The notes under the pieces were generated by a model that ran no database searches, was not told the origin of the DNA, and saw only the letters and a list, made by a program, of their open reading frames with translations. Shown here piece by piece: positions 36,136 through 44,764 of a stretch of 64,000 nt of DNA. Both the position numbers and the translations under genes were made by a program. Positions within the stretch are counted from its first letter, which is position 1. The number at the start of each line of letters is the position of its first letter. Source of the DNA: Nostoc spongiaeforme FACHB-130 (GTDB lineage Bacteria > Cyanobacteriota > Cyanobacteriia > Cyanobacteriales > Nostocaceae); contig NZ_JACJTB010000006.1 of NCBI RefSeq assembly GCF_014698475.1, positions 122,908 to 186,907 of the forward strand, read 5' to 3'.

Positions 36136-37938
36136 ATGCAGCAGTATTCAAGCTTACCAGAACAAAACTCACAGGTAGATACAACGCCAAGTCTTTTGGC
36201 AACAATTCAACAACTCCGTGCGGAGTTGTGGTTAGAGTGCAGCTTGAACAAGTTGCAAAGTCGCCTGAATGATTACCTAGCTTCTGTTTCTGCGTCTACT
36301 GTACAGGTAGAAGCCACAGCAGCAGAAATTTTTCAAACAGTGGTTGATGAACTTGATGTGGCTTTGAATAATAGTAGAGTAGCGATCGCTCTACCTCAAC
36401 CACAAACAACATTGACTCAAGTTTGTTATGTTTCAACTTCTGCATCAGCCTTAGAAGTAACACCCCAAAAAAGCAAAAAACTGCGGTTGCAATTAACGCA
36501 AATGGTGGAAGTTGCAGACTTGCAGCGCCTCGCTAGTCAACAACCGCCAAGTGCTTGGCCTCTAACCAGTGATTCTGAGGTGATTGGCTGGCTAATTATT
36601 GCTAAAGCACCACGAGAAGTCCTGACAGCATCACAAATACAACTGAAACCAGAATTATTCACCAGAGTCACGCAACAACTAACTAATGCTCTGGCACAGT
36701 TTAAACAAATACAATCTTGGCAGCAACTCTCACAAAATATTGGTAATTCTAATCAGGAACTGGAAAGAACAAATCAACTCAAAAATCAGTTTCTCGCCAA
36801 TACCAGCCACGAAATTCGCACACCCTTGAGTTCGATTATCGGATTCACCCATTTACTGTTAGCTCAAGGTTACGAACCCAGCCGAGAACGCCATCAAGAA
36901 TATTTAAATATTATTCAGTCAAGTGGCAAACACTTGTTAGCACTGATTAATGATATTTTAGACCTCTCCAAAATTGAAGCCAATCAATTAGAAGTCCAAC
37001 CAGAAGAAGTAAATGTGCCAGAACTATGTCGTAATGTTTTGGCATTAGTCAAAGAGAAAGCCGCTAACAAAGGCTTAAAACTGCGACTAGAACTCGATCC
37101 TAGCGTGACAACTTTAGTTGCAGATCCCTTACGCCTCAAGCAAATGCTGTTAAATTTGCTCTTCAATGCTGTCAAGTTTACTTGTACTGGTGAAGTGGGT
37201 TTAAAAGTTATCCCACAAGCTGAATTTGTCAGTTTTACAGTTTGGGATACCGGAATTGGAATTTCTCAATTAGACCGAGAACAACTTTTTCAACCATATT
37301 TTCAGATTGCTAACTCGGTAACTAGCCGTGATGAAGGTACAGGCTTGGGTTTAGTTGTCACGAAGAAGCTGGCGGAAATTCATGGGGGTTCTGTAGAAGT
37401 AGAATCGGAACTGTATCAGGGTTCGCGTTTTATAATTATTCTGCCTGTGAAACCAGTAACAGAAGTACAGGAGCATCAGAAAGCTCAAACAGATGCAGCA
37501 GATATTACACCTTTATCTGCGTCCAATATCGTTCCTAGTTCTAACTTCCGAATTTTATTGGTAGAAGATGATTTACCCAATGGCCAGTTAATGCAAACTT
37601 ATCTTGAGAGATTGGGTTATCAAGTGACTTGGATTAAAAATGCTACAGCAATGTGGTCAACTTTGGCACAACAAACACCAGGGTTAATTTTAATTGATAT
37701 TCAGTTACCCGATGAAAATGGGCTACAGGTGGTCAAGCAATTACGTCAAAATTCAGAGTATCAAACGATTCCGGTAATTGCTCAAACGGCGATGGCGATG
37801 AAAGGCGATCGCGAAACTTGTATTGCATCAGGAGTCAATGAATATATTTCTAAACCCCTGGATTTACCACTTTTAGCGGCTTTGGTAGCTAAGTATATTC
37901 AATTACCACCACCAGCATCGGAAGCATCGCCCAGCTAA
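36136..37938 (+). CDS. Soluble hybrid sensor histidine kinase
   Basis: The 600-residue product has a GAF-like N-terminal region (about 20-190), a short coiled coil, HisKA with FLANTSHEIRTPLSSIIGF (H225), HATPase with NLLFNAVKFTCTGE, WDTGIGI and GTGLGLVVTKKLAE, and a C-terminal receiver (about 470-590) with ILLVEDD, LILIDIQLPDENG (phosphoacceptor) and ISKPLD. No membrane segment is visible, so it senses an intracellular signal. ATG 36136 is preferred over TTG 36130. No obvious partner is adjacent. Confidence 0.93.
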   Translation: MQQYSSLPEQNSQVDTTPSLLATIQQLRAELWLECSLNKLQSRLNDYLASVSASTVQVEATAAEIFQTVVDELDVALNNSRVAIALPQPQTTLTQVCYVSTSASALEVTPQKSKKLRLQLTQMVEVADLQRLASQQPPSAWPLTSDSEVIGWLIIAKAPREVLTASQIQLKPELFTRVTQQLTNALAQFKQIQSWQQLSQNIGNSNQELERTNQLKNQFLANTSHEIRTPLSSIIGFTHLLLAQGYEPSRERHQEYLNIIQSSGKHLLALINDILDLSKIEANQLEVQPEEVNVPELCRNVLALVKEKAANKGLKLRLELDPSVTTLVADPLRLKQMLLNLLFNAVKFTCTGEVGLKVIPQAEFVSFTVWDTGIGISQLDREQLFQPYFQIANSVTSRDEGTGLGLVVTKKLAEIHGGSVEVESELYQGSRFIIILPVKPVTEVQEHQKAQTDAADITPLSASNIVPSSNFRILLVEDDLPNGQLMQTYLERLGYQVTWIKNATAMWSTLAQQTPGLILIDIQLPDENGLQVVKQLRQNSEYQTIPVIAQTAMAMKGDRETCIASGVNEYISKPLDLPLLAALVAKYIQLPPPASEASPS

Positions 37939-37998
37939 AACACAGATTTTCTTGACACCTCTACAATGGAACTTGTGGGGAAATGTCAGGAATTCAAA

Positions 37999-38850
37999 AT
38001 GAAATTGTCGGAAAAATTAGAGCAACTCAACGCCTTATTTGGCGAAATGGAACGCGCCTTAATTGCTTATTCTGGTGGTGTAGATAGCACTTTAGTAGCG
38101 AAGATTGCTTATGATGTTTTAGGCGATCGTGCTTTGGCTGTAACAGCAGTTTCGCCTTCACTATTACCAGAAGAATTAGAAGACGCAAAAATTCAAGCTG
38201 CAACTATTGGGATTAAGCATCAAGTTGTGCAAACAAATGAGATGGAAAATCCTAACTACACATCAAATCCTGTCAATCGCTGCTATTTTTGCAAAAGCGA
38301 ACTACACGACACACTCAAACCATTAGCTGTGGAATTGGGCTACCCATACGTAGTGGATGGAGTGAACGCCGATGATTTACACGATTATCGTCCAGGAATC
38401 CAAGCCGCCAAAGAACGAGGGGCGCGATCGCCTTTAGCTGAAATTGGTGTATCTAAATTAGAAGTCCGCCAACTTTCTCAACAACTTGGTTTACCTTGGT
38501 GGGATAAACCCGCTCAACCTTGCCTAAGTTCCCGCTTTCCTTACGGTGAAGAAATTACCGTAGCTAAATTACAAAGAGTCGGTAGAGCTGAAATTTATTT
38601 GCGGAAACTCGGATGGGATAATTTGCGTGTACGTTCTGAAGGTGACACCGCCCGGATTGAATTAGCCCCAGAAAAAATTAAAGATTTCGTCTTAGCTGTT
38701 GATTTACGTGCTGTAGTTACCACATTCCAAGAATTTGGCTTTATCTACGTCACCTTAGATTTAGAAGGTTATCGTAGCGGCAAATTAAATCAAGTCTTGA
38801 AGGTAAATTTAGAAGGCAGAAGCCAGAAGTCAGAAATCGGAATACTATAG
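37999..38850 (+). CDS. larE: ATP-dependent sacrificial sulfur transferase LarE
   Basis: LarE donates sulfur to the nickel-pincer nucleotide cofactor of lactate racemase-type enzymes. The PP-loop is ALIAYSGGVDSTLVAK; NRCYFCKSELHD and PAQPCLSSRFPYGEEI give three cysteines, consistent with the 4Fe-4S type of LarE rather than the single-cysteine sacrificial type (inference). ATG 37999 has AGGA at 37988-37991; an upstream ATG at 37966 lacks a site and would add 11 residues. larA, larB and larC are not nearby. Length is 283 residues. Confidence 0.92.
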   Translation: MKLSEKLEQLNALFGEMERALIAYSGGVDSTLVAKIAYDVLGDRALAVTAVSPSLLPEELEDAKIQAATIGIKHQVVQTNEMENPNYTSNPVNRCYFCKSELHDTLKPLAVELGYPYVVDGVNADDLHDYRPGIQAAKERGARSPLAEIGVSKLEVRQLSQQLGLPWWDKPAQPCLSSRFPYGEEITVAKLQRVGRAEIYLRKLGWDNLRVRSEGDTARIELAPEKIKDFVLAVDLRAVVTTFQEFGFIYVTLDLEGYRSGKLNQVLKVNLEGRSQKSEIGIL

Positions 38851-38872
38851 CAATCCTCAACAATTTACAAAC

Positions 38873-38908
38873 CTCTCTCCCTTGTCTCCCTTGTCCCCCT
38901 TGTCTATT
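38873..38908 (+). repeat. CCTTGTC-type short tandem repeats
   Basis: Repeats of TCCCTTG/CCCCTTG units lie between the convergent larE and DUF4864 genes. The complementary AGACAAGGG repeat type occurs after topA (about 48207-48251). Confidence 0.7.
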
Positions 38909-38917
38909 GACTAATAA

Positions 38918-39280
38918 TTAAGTAATTTCCGCTTCTACTGATACTAAAATGCAACCGTTGATTTTCCAAGTATCATCGCGTTGCTGTTCCATAAAATATA
39001 GCGCCCTCAAAGGCATACCATGAGGACTCAACAATAATACAGGTTGAGTTATATTGTCTTGAATAATAGTAATTTTTTCAAACATCACCGAACGAGGACG
39101 ATACACCGCCGGGTAATTTAGCATTACCATCCGCATAAAGTTTTCTGGGCTTTGAAATTGCTCTTGAATTCCCGGACTTGCGAACGTAAACGCAGTTTGA
39201 GCATCATCTTGCTGAAAAGCCGCTAATTGACTTTCAATTACAGAACGGATGGTAATAGCATCAGTATCATGAATTTCCAT
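38918..39280 (-). CDS. DUF4864 domain protein
   Basis: The 120-residue protein has the DUF4864 pattern: AITIRSVIESQLAAFQQDDA, AFTFASPGIQEQFQSPENFM and LNYPAVYRPRSV, then WKINGCILV. The fold is probably SnoaL/NTF2-like, and no enzymatic role is known. No signal peptide is visible. It starts five bases after the SGNH esterase gene stop on the same strand, so the two are likely cotranscribed. Confidence 0.85.
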   Translation of the reverse strand: MEIHDTDAITIRSVIESQLAAFQQDDAQTAFTFASPGIQEQFQSPENFMRMVMLNYPAVYRPRSVMFEKITIIQDNITQPVLLLSPHGMPLRALYFMEQQRDDTWKINGCILVSVEAEIT

Positions 39281-39285
39281 AAATT

Positions 39286-40455
39286 TTAAAACTGCGATCG
39301 CAATTTTTCATGTTCACGCTGAGTCAACTTATACTCGACTTGTTCTAATGCGGAACGCCAAACATCATATCCCTCTTGGGATAGATGTAATCCATCAGTT
39401 GTTAACTCTAAGCGCAAGTTACCTTCAAAATCGGTAAACCAATCATGAATATTTAGATAATTCGCTCCCTCTTGTTGAGCAATTAGAGACAATTGAAAAT
39501 TAATCCGCCGAATTTGGCTATTAGAAATTGTTGGTAAACTTGCTGGTAGAATTGATTGCACAATTATCTCAGTTTTTGGGTGAGCCTGTCGCAACCGACG
39601 GATAATTTGGCGGTAATTTTGCAAAATCACTTCATCCTTTAGCCCTCTGCGTAAATCATTAATTCCCGCCATGATGTAAATGACTTCTGGCCTTGTAGAT
39701 GAAAATGCGCCTAATCTTTTTAAAATTCCGCCAGAAGTATCACCAGATATACCTTGATTTAGCCAAAGTTTGCCACTTGGGAGTTTTTCCGGGGGAAACC
39801 ACAAACTTAAAGAATCCCCAACCATAATACTTAAATGATTGTTACCTTGACCTTTTGTCACAGCTTTGGCTTCTAAAGCTAATAAACTTTTCCAGTCTTC
39901 GTAAGTTAATTGGCGCTGTTTATTAGACTCGGAAAAAGATGGCGCATCATCAGACATACGTGTATAAATTTGCCCTGTCTTTAAAGCCGCTAGTCTTTGG
40001 TAATAAAGTTGATATCCAGATGTTAGCGGTACATTTGATGAGGGTGAACTGCGATAAAATAGTGACTCGATAGGCGCTAACAATCCTTGTTCACTAATTG
40101 CTGATGAAGATTCATCAAGATTTGAAACTTTTTTATTATCAATTATTGATTGTGAATACTTTAAAGATTGTGAGGAAATATCAACACTAGGAATAGTTTT
40201 TTCACTTACTGTTGAGTGCGAGGTTTTAATATGTTGTAAAGCTTGATATCTAAATTCCGGTAATAAGGTGTCAAAGCTAGGAATATTTTTTTCACCTATC
40301 ATTAACAGCGAATTATGTTTTGCTGTCCCCAGGTAACTAGAATTTGCTGGCAATCTGTTTGACAGAGGTGAAAGCGTCGATACTGGTATTGCCAATCCTG
40401 TTAACAATCCTACTGCTAACAGATAATTGTGCTTCATCGCTTTGTATTTCCTCAT
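39286..40455 (-). CDS. Secreted SGNH/GDSL-type esterase
   Basis: The 389-residue product has an N-terminal signal-like segment (YLLAVGLLTGLAIPVSTLSP) and a long low-complexity Ser-rich region up to about residue 200. The SGNH hydrolase domain follows: IMVGDSLSLWFPPEKLP (catalytic Ser), GISGDTSGGILKRLGAF (Gly block), YIMAGINDLRRGL (Asn block) and LTTDGLHLSQEGYDVW (Asp and His). It probably hydrolyses an ester outside the plasma membrane; substrate unknown. A second ATG six codons downstream (MKHNYLL) is an alternative start. Confidence 0.9.
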   Translation of the reverse strand: MRKYKAMKHNYLLAVGLLTGLAIPVSTLSPLSNRLPANSSYLGTAKHNSLLMIGEKNIPSFDTLLPEFRYQALQHIKTSHSTVSEKTIPSVDISSQSLKYSQSIIDNKKVSNLDESSSAISEQGLLAPIESLFYRSSPSSNVPLTSGYQLYYQRLAALKTGQIYTRMSDDAPSFSESNKQRQLTYEDWKSLLALEAKAVTKGQGNNHLSIMVGDSLSLWFPPEKLPSGKLWLNQGISGDTSGGILKRLGAFSSTRPEVIYIMAGINDLRRGLKDEVILQNYRQIIRRLRQAHPKTEIIVQSILPASLPTISNSQIRRINFQLSLIAQQEGANYLNIHDWFTDFEGNLRLELTTDGLHLSQEGYDVWRSALEQVEYKLTQREHEKLRSQF

Positions 40456-41177
40456 ACTTAGTACTTTCCCTTATGACAGCATTTGTTACCTGTGTTCAGG
40501 ATGATTTTTTCTTGGTTAAGTTATTATTTTTATTTACACTCAGTAGTACTGTAAAGTAGTTTAACAAGATTACATTTGAAATTTATCATCTCTTTAACGC
40601 AACTTTTTCTAAAAATAGAAGTTCCTACGTATTTAACATGGCTTTGCCTGAGCGTTTCGGTGAATCTGTAAATTAGCGAATTGTAGAGATTCGTTCTTTG
40701 CAGAACCTTTATACTGTGAGTTAATCACTCAATATATTTACTATAGTTAGCAGTAATATTGCTTAGTATAGCAACAATTAAACGTAAATAAATATACGTA
40801 AGTTAATATTAATGCTGGATGGCAAGCTGATGCCCTTACCCGGATGTGGGGAGTTGGGGAGAGTGTGGGGAGTGTGGGGAGAGAGGGGAGTGTGGGGGGA
40901 AAGATTTCTTTACCATCCTCCCACCCCTCCCACACCTCCCACCACCTGGATTTCTCTCTTGTGAGAAATCTAGGAGATGCGATCGCCTAGCTATTTACTG
41001 AGTTATAAATTTAGCTCAAAAAACGAGAAATTACGTCAGTGAGCAAGATACAGCAAATAAAAGCTAAAAATCAATGTAAAACTTCTTTATAAATCAGCAG
41101 ATTATGTTTAAATCAGTAATTATTCTTTTGGACTAAGTTAAATCGAATAACAGATATATAGAACAACTTTAAGGGAA
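40456..41177 (-). other. 722-base noncoding region with a G-rich/C-rich repeat hairpin
   Basis: The region holds the promoter side of the esterase gene and AT-rich stretches. From 40847 to 40900 are GTGGGGA-type units, then at about 40917-40945 the complementary CCTCCCA units, so the array can fold into a long hairpin around AAAGATTTCTTTA. No conserved small ORF is supported. A HIP1 core lies at 40979-40986. Confidence 0.7.
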
Positions 41178-41417
41178 ATGCTAAGATTTAGGCGGTGTCT
41201 AGAATGTTATACATTTTGTTCTGTGGCTAGAGCTAGTACAGCAATCGGTGTTAGTCCGATTATCAAGGAGATTGTGCAGAAACAGGCACATTCAACTCGT
41301 TTAACTCTCAAAGAAGTCATCCTCATGGGGATGTTAGCGATCGATAAGCTTGATGATCAAAATCGTCAAGAATTGGCAGATCAGGTTCATAAAATGCAAG
41401 TAGATGGGGAGATTTAA
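41178..41417 (+). CDS. Small hypothetical protein (uncertain)
   Basis: A 79-codon frame whose C-terminal half is well formed (SPIIKEIVQKQAHSTRLTLK, then LAIDKLDDQNRQELADQVHK) and helical. The first 20 codons are Cys/Arg-rich and may be untranslated; internal starts are possible. GAAATG overlaps a weak AAGGGA site at 41171-41176. It has no assignable family and is convergent with the methyltransferase downstream. It may be a real gene with a different start or chance. Confidence 0.4.
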   Translation: MLRFRRCLECYTFCSVARASTAIGVSPIIKEIVQKQAHSTRLTLKEVILMGMLAIDKLDDQNRQELADQVHKMQVDGEI

Positions 41418-41467
41418 GTAAAACTTAATAATTTTACTTTAAACTCTCAAACTCTCAATAGATTTGG

Positions 41468-42373
41468 CTACTCAACAAACCGAAAACGACTCCCCGTCAC
41501 ATAATCTTGATTAATTTCAAAAGAAATCCATTGGCGTTTTAAAGTCTCAGCTACAAAACCAGTTGTGTTGGAACCAGCAAATGGATCTAAAACCAGATCA
41601 CCCTCATCTGTTAGAAACTTGATAAAAAATTCAGCAAACCCCTGCGGAAACCTTGCCGGATGGGGCTGAATTCCCTTAGCTTTACAGCGACGTAAATAAA
41701 GACTATTAGATTCTGTGTTGGGAATTTCTAATAAATTTGGTGGAATTGCACCTTGATTGTCTTTTTGAAACTTACCCGAAATTTCATGGCCACTGGGGCG
41801 CATTTTTGCTTCATAACCATTTTTGAGTAATCGCTGCATACTTTGGCTATAAGGCTTTAAAACTTTCCGATTATCTGCTTTGGGGTTTGCCGTTTTTGAT
41901 AACCACCAAACAACATTAACCGCATCTTTTACCCGGATTCTTCTAATTGTTACCCACTCAGCCGGGGTGGGTAGTCGTGCTGGGTTGTAATGATAAAATT
42001 CCTGTGCCAAAAAAAAGCCCACTTCCTTACACAACCTCAGCAACAATTCGTATTGATAAAGACTTCGTACAGGATTACCAGGAAGATAAGCACCACCTAA
42101 ATCTAAAATAAATGAGCCGTTATCTGCCAGCACTCTTTTAAATTCCGACGCAAAGGGTAGAAACCACTCAATATATTTTTCTGCACTCTCATTGCCATAC
42201 TCTTTTTTGCGCGTCAACGCAAACGGCGGCGATGTCAAAATCAGGTTAACGCTGCTTTCTGGCAAAAATTTAATTAGTTGCAGACTATCGCCTAAATAAA
42301 TTGAGCCGTAACTTTGAGTGTAGTAGGGTGTGAAATTAATAGGTTGTGGTGTATTCTCTGGTTCAGTTGCCAA
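41468..42373 (-). CDS. DNA methyltransferase, SPPF-type (amino-methyltransferase, beta class)
   Basis: The 301-residue protein has motif IV SVNLILTSPPFALTRKKEYG (about 41-60) before the SAM motif I LVLDPFAGSNTTGFVAETL near the C-terminus, the circularly permuted beta order. The SPPF tetrad suggests N4-cytosine methylation, but N6-adenine cannot be excluded. YLGDSLQLIKFLPESSVNL is the usual N-terminal lead-in. No restriction nuclease is adjacent; the DUF6745 cassette lies upstream on the same strand. The recognition site is unknown. Confidence 0.92.
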   Translation of the reverse strand: MATEPENTPQPINFTPYYTQSYGSIYLGDSLQLIKFLPESSVNLILTSPPFALTRKKEYGNESAEKYIEWFLPFASEFKRVLADNGSFILDLGGAYLPGNPVRSLYQYELLLRLCKEVGFFLAQEFYHYNPARLPTPAEWVTIRRIRVKDAVNVVWWLSKTANPKADNRKVLKPYSQSMQRLLKNGYEAKMRPSGHEISGKFQKDNQGAIPPNLLEIPNTESNSLYLRRCKAKGIQPHPARFPQGFAEFFIKFLTDEGDLVLDPFAGSNTTGFVAETLKRQWISFEINQDYVTGSRFRFVE

Positions 42374-42409
42374 GATTGATAAATATTAAAAACAAAATTA
42401 CCCATCTTT

Positions 42410-42442
42410 AGATCCCCGACTTCTTAAAGAAGTCGGGGATCT
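42410..42442. repeat. Perfect 33-base palindromic repeat
   Basis: Arms AGATCCCCGACTTCTT and AAGAAGTCGGGGATCT pair perfectly over 16 bases around a single A. It sits between the two minus-strand genes for the DNA methyltransferase and DUF6745. This type of GATCCCCGACTTC palindrome is, from general knowledge, a dispersed repeat in filamentous cyanobacteria; it could also stop transcription. Confidence 0.85.
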
Positions 42443-42469
42443 GCATATTCACGAATAAAATAACTACTT

Positions 42470-43537
42470 TCAAGTTTCTATTATAAAATCATCTGGCTCA
42501 AGCCCCCAATTAACCCAGCAAATCGCTTCACGGGCTGACAGCATATTTGGGGGAACTCGTAAGACATGAATAAAACCTGTACTGGGACAAGTCATTTTTA
42601 ATAATAAAATTGGTTCAATATCAATATTATTATCAATTTTTAACAGAGTATATCCGTCCCAATTATCTAATTCAACAGCTTGTAAATCTTGGTAAATGCG
42701 ACTGTAACCTATACCCTGAATCAACACGCGCCGCAGTTCCGCATTGGTTTCTGTTAATAACCATTGGGCTTGCCATTGCTGTGGATGAACCTTACCGTAT
42801 TTTTCAGGTAAGGTAATACCATGATAAGAATAAAGGCTATAGCCATCAGCATATTCAATTGCTGGTTCACCTTCAGCGTGGAGGCGGTTTTCGTTATCAA
42901 AGCGGAGATGAAGCGGGCGATCGCATACAATTGCTATATGCTCATCAGGAAATATCCAACCACAATTTTTAATTAGGTTTTGTATAACTAACCAATCTTG
43001 CTGAGATAAATCACAATTTAACTCAGAGATACAAAAATCTATAAAACTAGCAACATTAGCCCAAGACTCTGGTGCAAAGTAACTTACATCAAAAGCATAA
43101 ATATCTAGTTCTTCATCAAAAATATAAAAGTGTGTATGTAGTTCTTTTAATATAATCCAACTAAATCTTTCAAAGATATCATCTAATGGATTAGAAATAA
43201 ATTCTTGTATAAGAAAACTTGCTAGTTCTTTGTTAAGAATTTGAGAGCGTATATAATTTCTCTTTTCCGTCAGTATTTCTCTTTGGATCGTGTAAGCTTT
43301 TTCATTGAGTTGAGAGTGATGTAATTGCTGGTTAAACTCTTTTAAAGCAGCATAAGGACTATCAAAAAATACAATCTGCGGCTCATCAAAGCCCATAATT
43401 TCATAAACAGCATTCACCGCTTCAGCCGCTTTTTCTCTATCAATTCGCTCAGTAGAAAGCGCAATTTTTCGCCACTTCTCTCGATAAACAGAAATCAAAG
43501 CTGCTTGCTCAGGCGTGAGTTTTTCAATCTGCAACAT
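42470..43537 (-). CDS. DUF6745-family protein, copy A
   Basis: A soluble protein of 355 residues with start MLQIEKLTPEQAALISVYRE. It has the family blocks YREKWRKIALSTERIDREKA, GFDEPQIVFFDSPYAALKEF, LVIQNLIKNCGWIFPDEHIA, a WIFPDEHIAIVCDRPLHLRF segment with RLHAEGEPAIEYADGYSLYS (probable repeat-like W/Y/G region), and a C-terminal LRVPPNMLSAREAICWVNWG. Function unknown. It is a paralogue of the gene at 43694-44764; N- and C-terminal parts are nearly the same while about residues 70-165 differ. It overlaps a truncated 40-codon frame upstream by 14 bases, as copy B overlaps its partner. Confidence 0.85.
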   Translation of the reverse strand: MLQIEKLTPEQAALISVYREKWRKIALSTERIDREKAAEAVNAVYEIMGFDEPQIVFFDSPYAALKEFNQQLHHSQLNEKAYTIQREILTEKRNYIRSQILNKELASFLIQEFISNPLDDIFERFSWIILKELHTHFYIFDEELDIYAFDVSYFAPESWANVASFIDFCISELNCDLSQQDWLVIQNLIKNCGWIFPDEHIAIVCDRPLHLRFDNENRLHAEGEPAIEYADGYSLYSYHGITLPEKYGKVHPQQWQAQWLLTETNAELRRVLIQGIGYSRIYQDLQAVELDNWDGYTLLKIDNNIDIEPILLLKMTCPSTGFIHVLRVPPNMLSAREAICWVNWGLEPDDFIIET

Positions 43538-43646
43538 ATCGCCAACCTTCCGGCTCATACTCACGCTGAATTTTGACTATCCAGTTACTTTGAGGGATAG
43601 AAATTGCCTGGTGTTCTTCGTGAGTTAAAAACGCCGTCTCCGACAT
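43524..43646 (-). pseudogene. Truncated duplicate of the small partner gene
   Basis: A 40-codon frame, MSETAFLTHEEHQAISIPQS then NWIVKIQREYEPEGWRYVAD, that matches the last ~36 residues of the 97-residue protein at 44751-45044 but lacks its first ~60 residues. The 14-base overlap with the DUF6745 start is the same as in the full cassette, so a duplication took in the 3' end of the small gene and all of DUF6745. It has an ATG and an intact frame, so a short protein could still be made. Confidence 0.75.
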
Positions 43647-43693
43647 AATTGGTATTACACAGTTGAATTTATTTTCACCCACATACTTATCTT

Positions 43694-44764
43694 TCAAGTT
43701 TCTATTATAAAATCATCTGGCTCAAGCCCCCAATTAACCCAGCGAATTGCTTCACGGGCTGACAGCATATTTGGGGGAACACGCAAAACATGAATAAAAT
43801 CTGTACTGGGACAAGTCATTTTTAATAACAAAATTGGTTCAATATCAATAAAATCATTATCAATTCTTAACAGGGTATATCCAGCCCAATTATCTAATTC
43901 AATAGCTTGTAAATCTTGGCAGATGCGACTGTAACCCATACCTTGAATTAACACGCGCCGCAGTTCAGCATTAGTTTCTGTTAATAACCATTGGGATTGC
44001 CATTGTTGTGGATGAATCTTACCGTATTTTTCAGGTAAGGTGACACCATGATAAGAATAAAGGCTATAGCCATCAGCAAATTCTATTGCTGGTTCACCTT
44101 CGGCGTGGAGGCGGTTTTCGTTATCGAAGCGGATGTGAAGCGGGCGATCGCATACAATTGCTATATGCTCATCAGGAAATATCCAACCACAATTTTTAAT
44201 TAGATTTTGTATAACTAACCAATCTTGCTGGGATAAATCACAATTTAACTCAGATATACAAAAATCTATAAAACTAGCATCAACTACCCATGATTCAGGT
44301 GCTATGTATGTTAAGTCAAAAACACTAATATCTAATTCTTCATAAAGAATATCAAAATCTTGAGCTAGTCTGTTATTGATAATTCCACCAAATATTTTAT
44401 CTAGCTCATCTCTTAACTTGCTAAGAAATTCTTGTTTAAGCAAAATAGCTAATTTTTTACTGATTATTTGAAATCTGATCTCTTTTCTTTGTGAAACAAG
44501 TATTTTTTCTTCAATTATGTAAGCTTCTTGATTAAATATAGACTTTTCTAATTGCACAATAAATTCTTCCAAAGCCGCATAAGGACTATCAAAAAATAAA
44601 ATCTGCGGCTCATCAAAACCCAGAATTTCATAAACAGCATTCACCGCTTCAGCCGCTTTTTCTCTATCAATCCGTTCCGTAGACAGCGCAATTTTTCGCC
44701 ACTTCTCTCGATAAACTGGAATCAAAGCCTCTTGCTCAGGCGTGAGTTTCTCAATCAGCGACAT
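43694..44764 (-). CDS. DUF6745-family protein, copy B
   Basis: The 356-residue paralogue of copy A starts MSLIEKLTPEQEALIPVYRE at 44764. The first ~65 and last ~190 residues are almost the same as in copy A; the middle (from about LEEFIVQLEKSIFNQEAYII to EELDISVFDLTYIAPESW) is clearly different. No catalytic motif from a known enzyme family is recognisable. It overlaps the preceding small gene by 14 bases, implying translational coupling. The open frame extends to 44791, but that region lies inside the small gene. Confidence 0.85.
   Translation of the reverse strand: MSLIEKLTPEQEALIPVYREKWRKIALSTERIDREKAAEAVNAVYEILGFDEPQILFFDSPYAALEEFIVQLEKSIFNQEAYIIEEKILVSQRKEIRFQIISKKLAILLKQEFLSKLRDELDKIFGGIINNRLAQDFDILYEELDISVFDLTYIAPESWVVDASFIDFCISELNCDLSQQDWLVIQNLIKNCGWIFPDEHIAIVCDRPLHIRFDNENRLHAEGEPAIEFADGYSLYSYHGVTLPEKYGKIHPQQWQSQWLLTETNAELRRVLIQGMGYSRICQDLQAIELDNWAGYTLLRIDNDFIDIEPILLLKMTCPSTDFIHVLRVPPNMLSAREAIRWVNWGLEPDDFIIET

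Noticed and set aside
40456..41177. tRNA or small RNA in the long gap
   Set aside because: No cloverleaf-compatible stems or TTCGA-type T-loop found by eye.
41468..42373. Restriction-modification system with the DUF6745 proteins as nuclease
   Set aside because: No nuclease motif is seen in DUF6745 and there is a palindrome and a 96-base gap between the units; adjacency alone is too weak.
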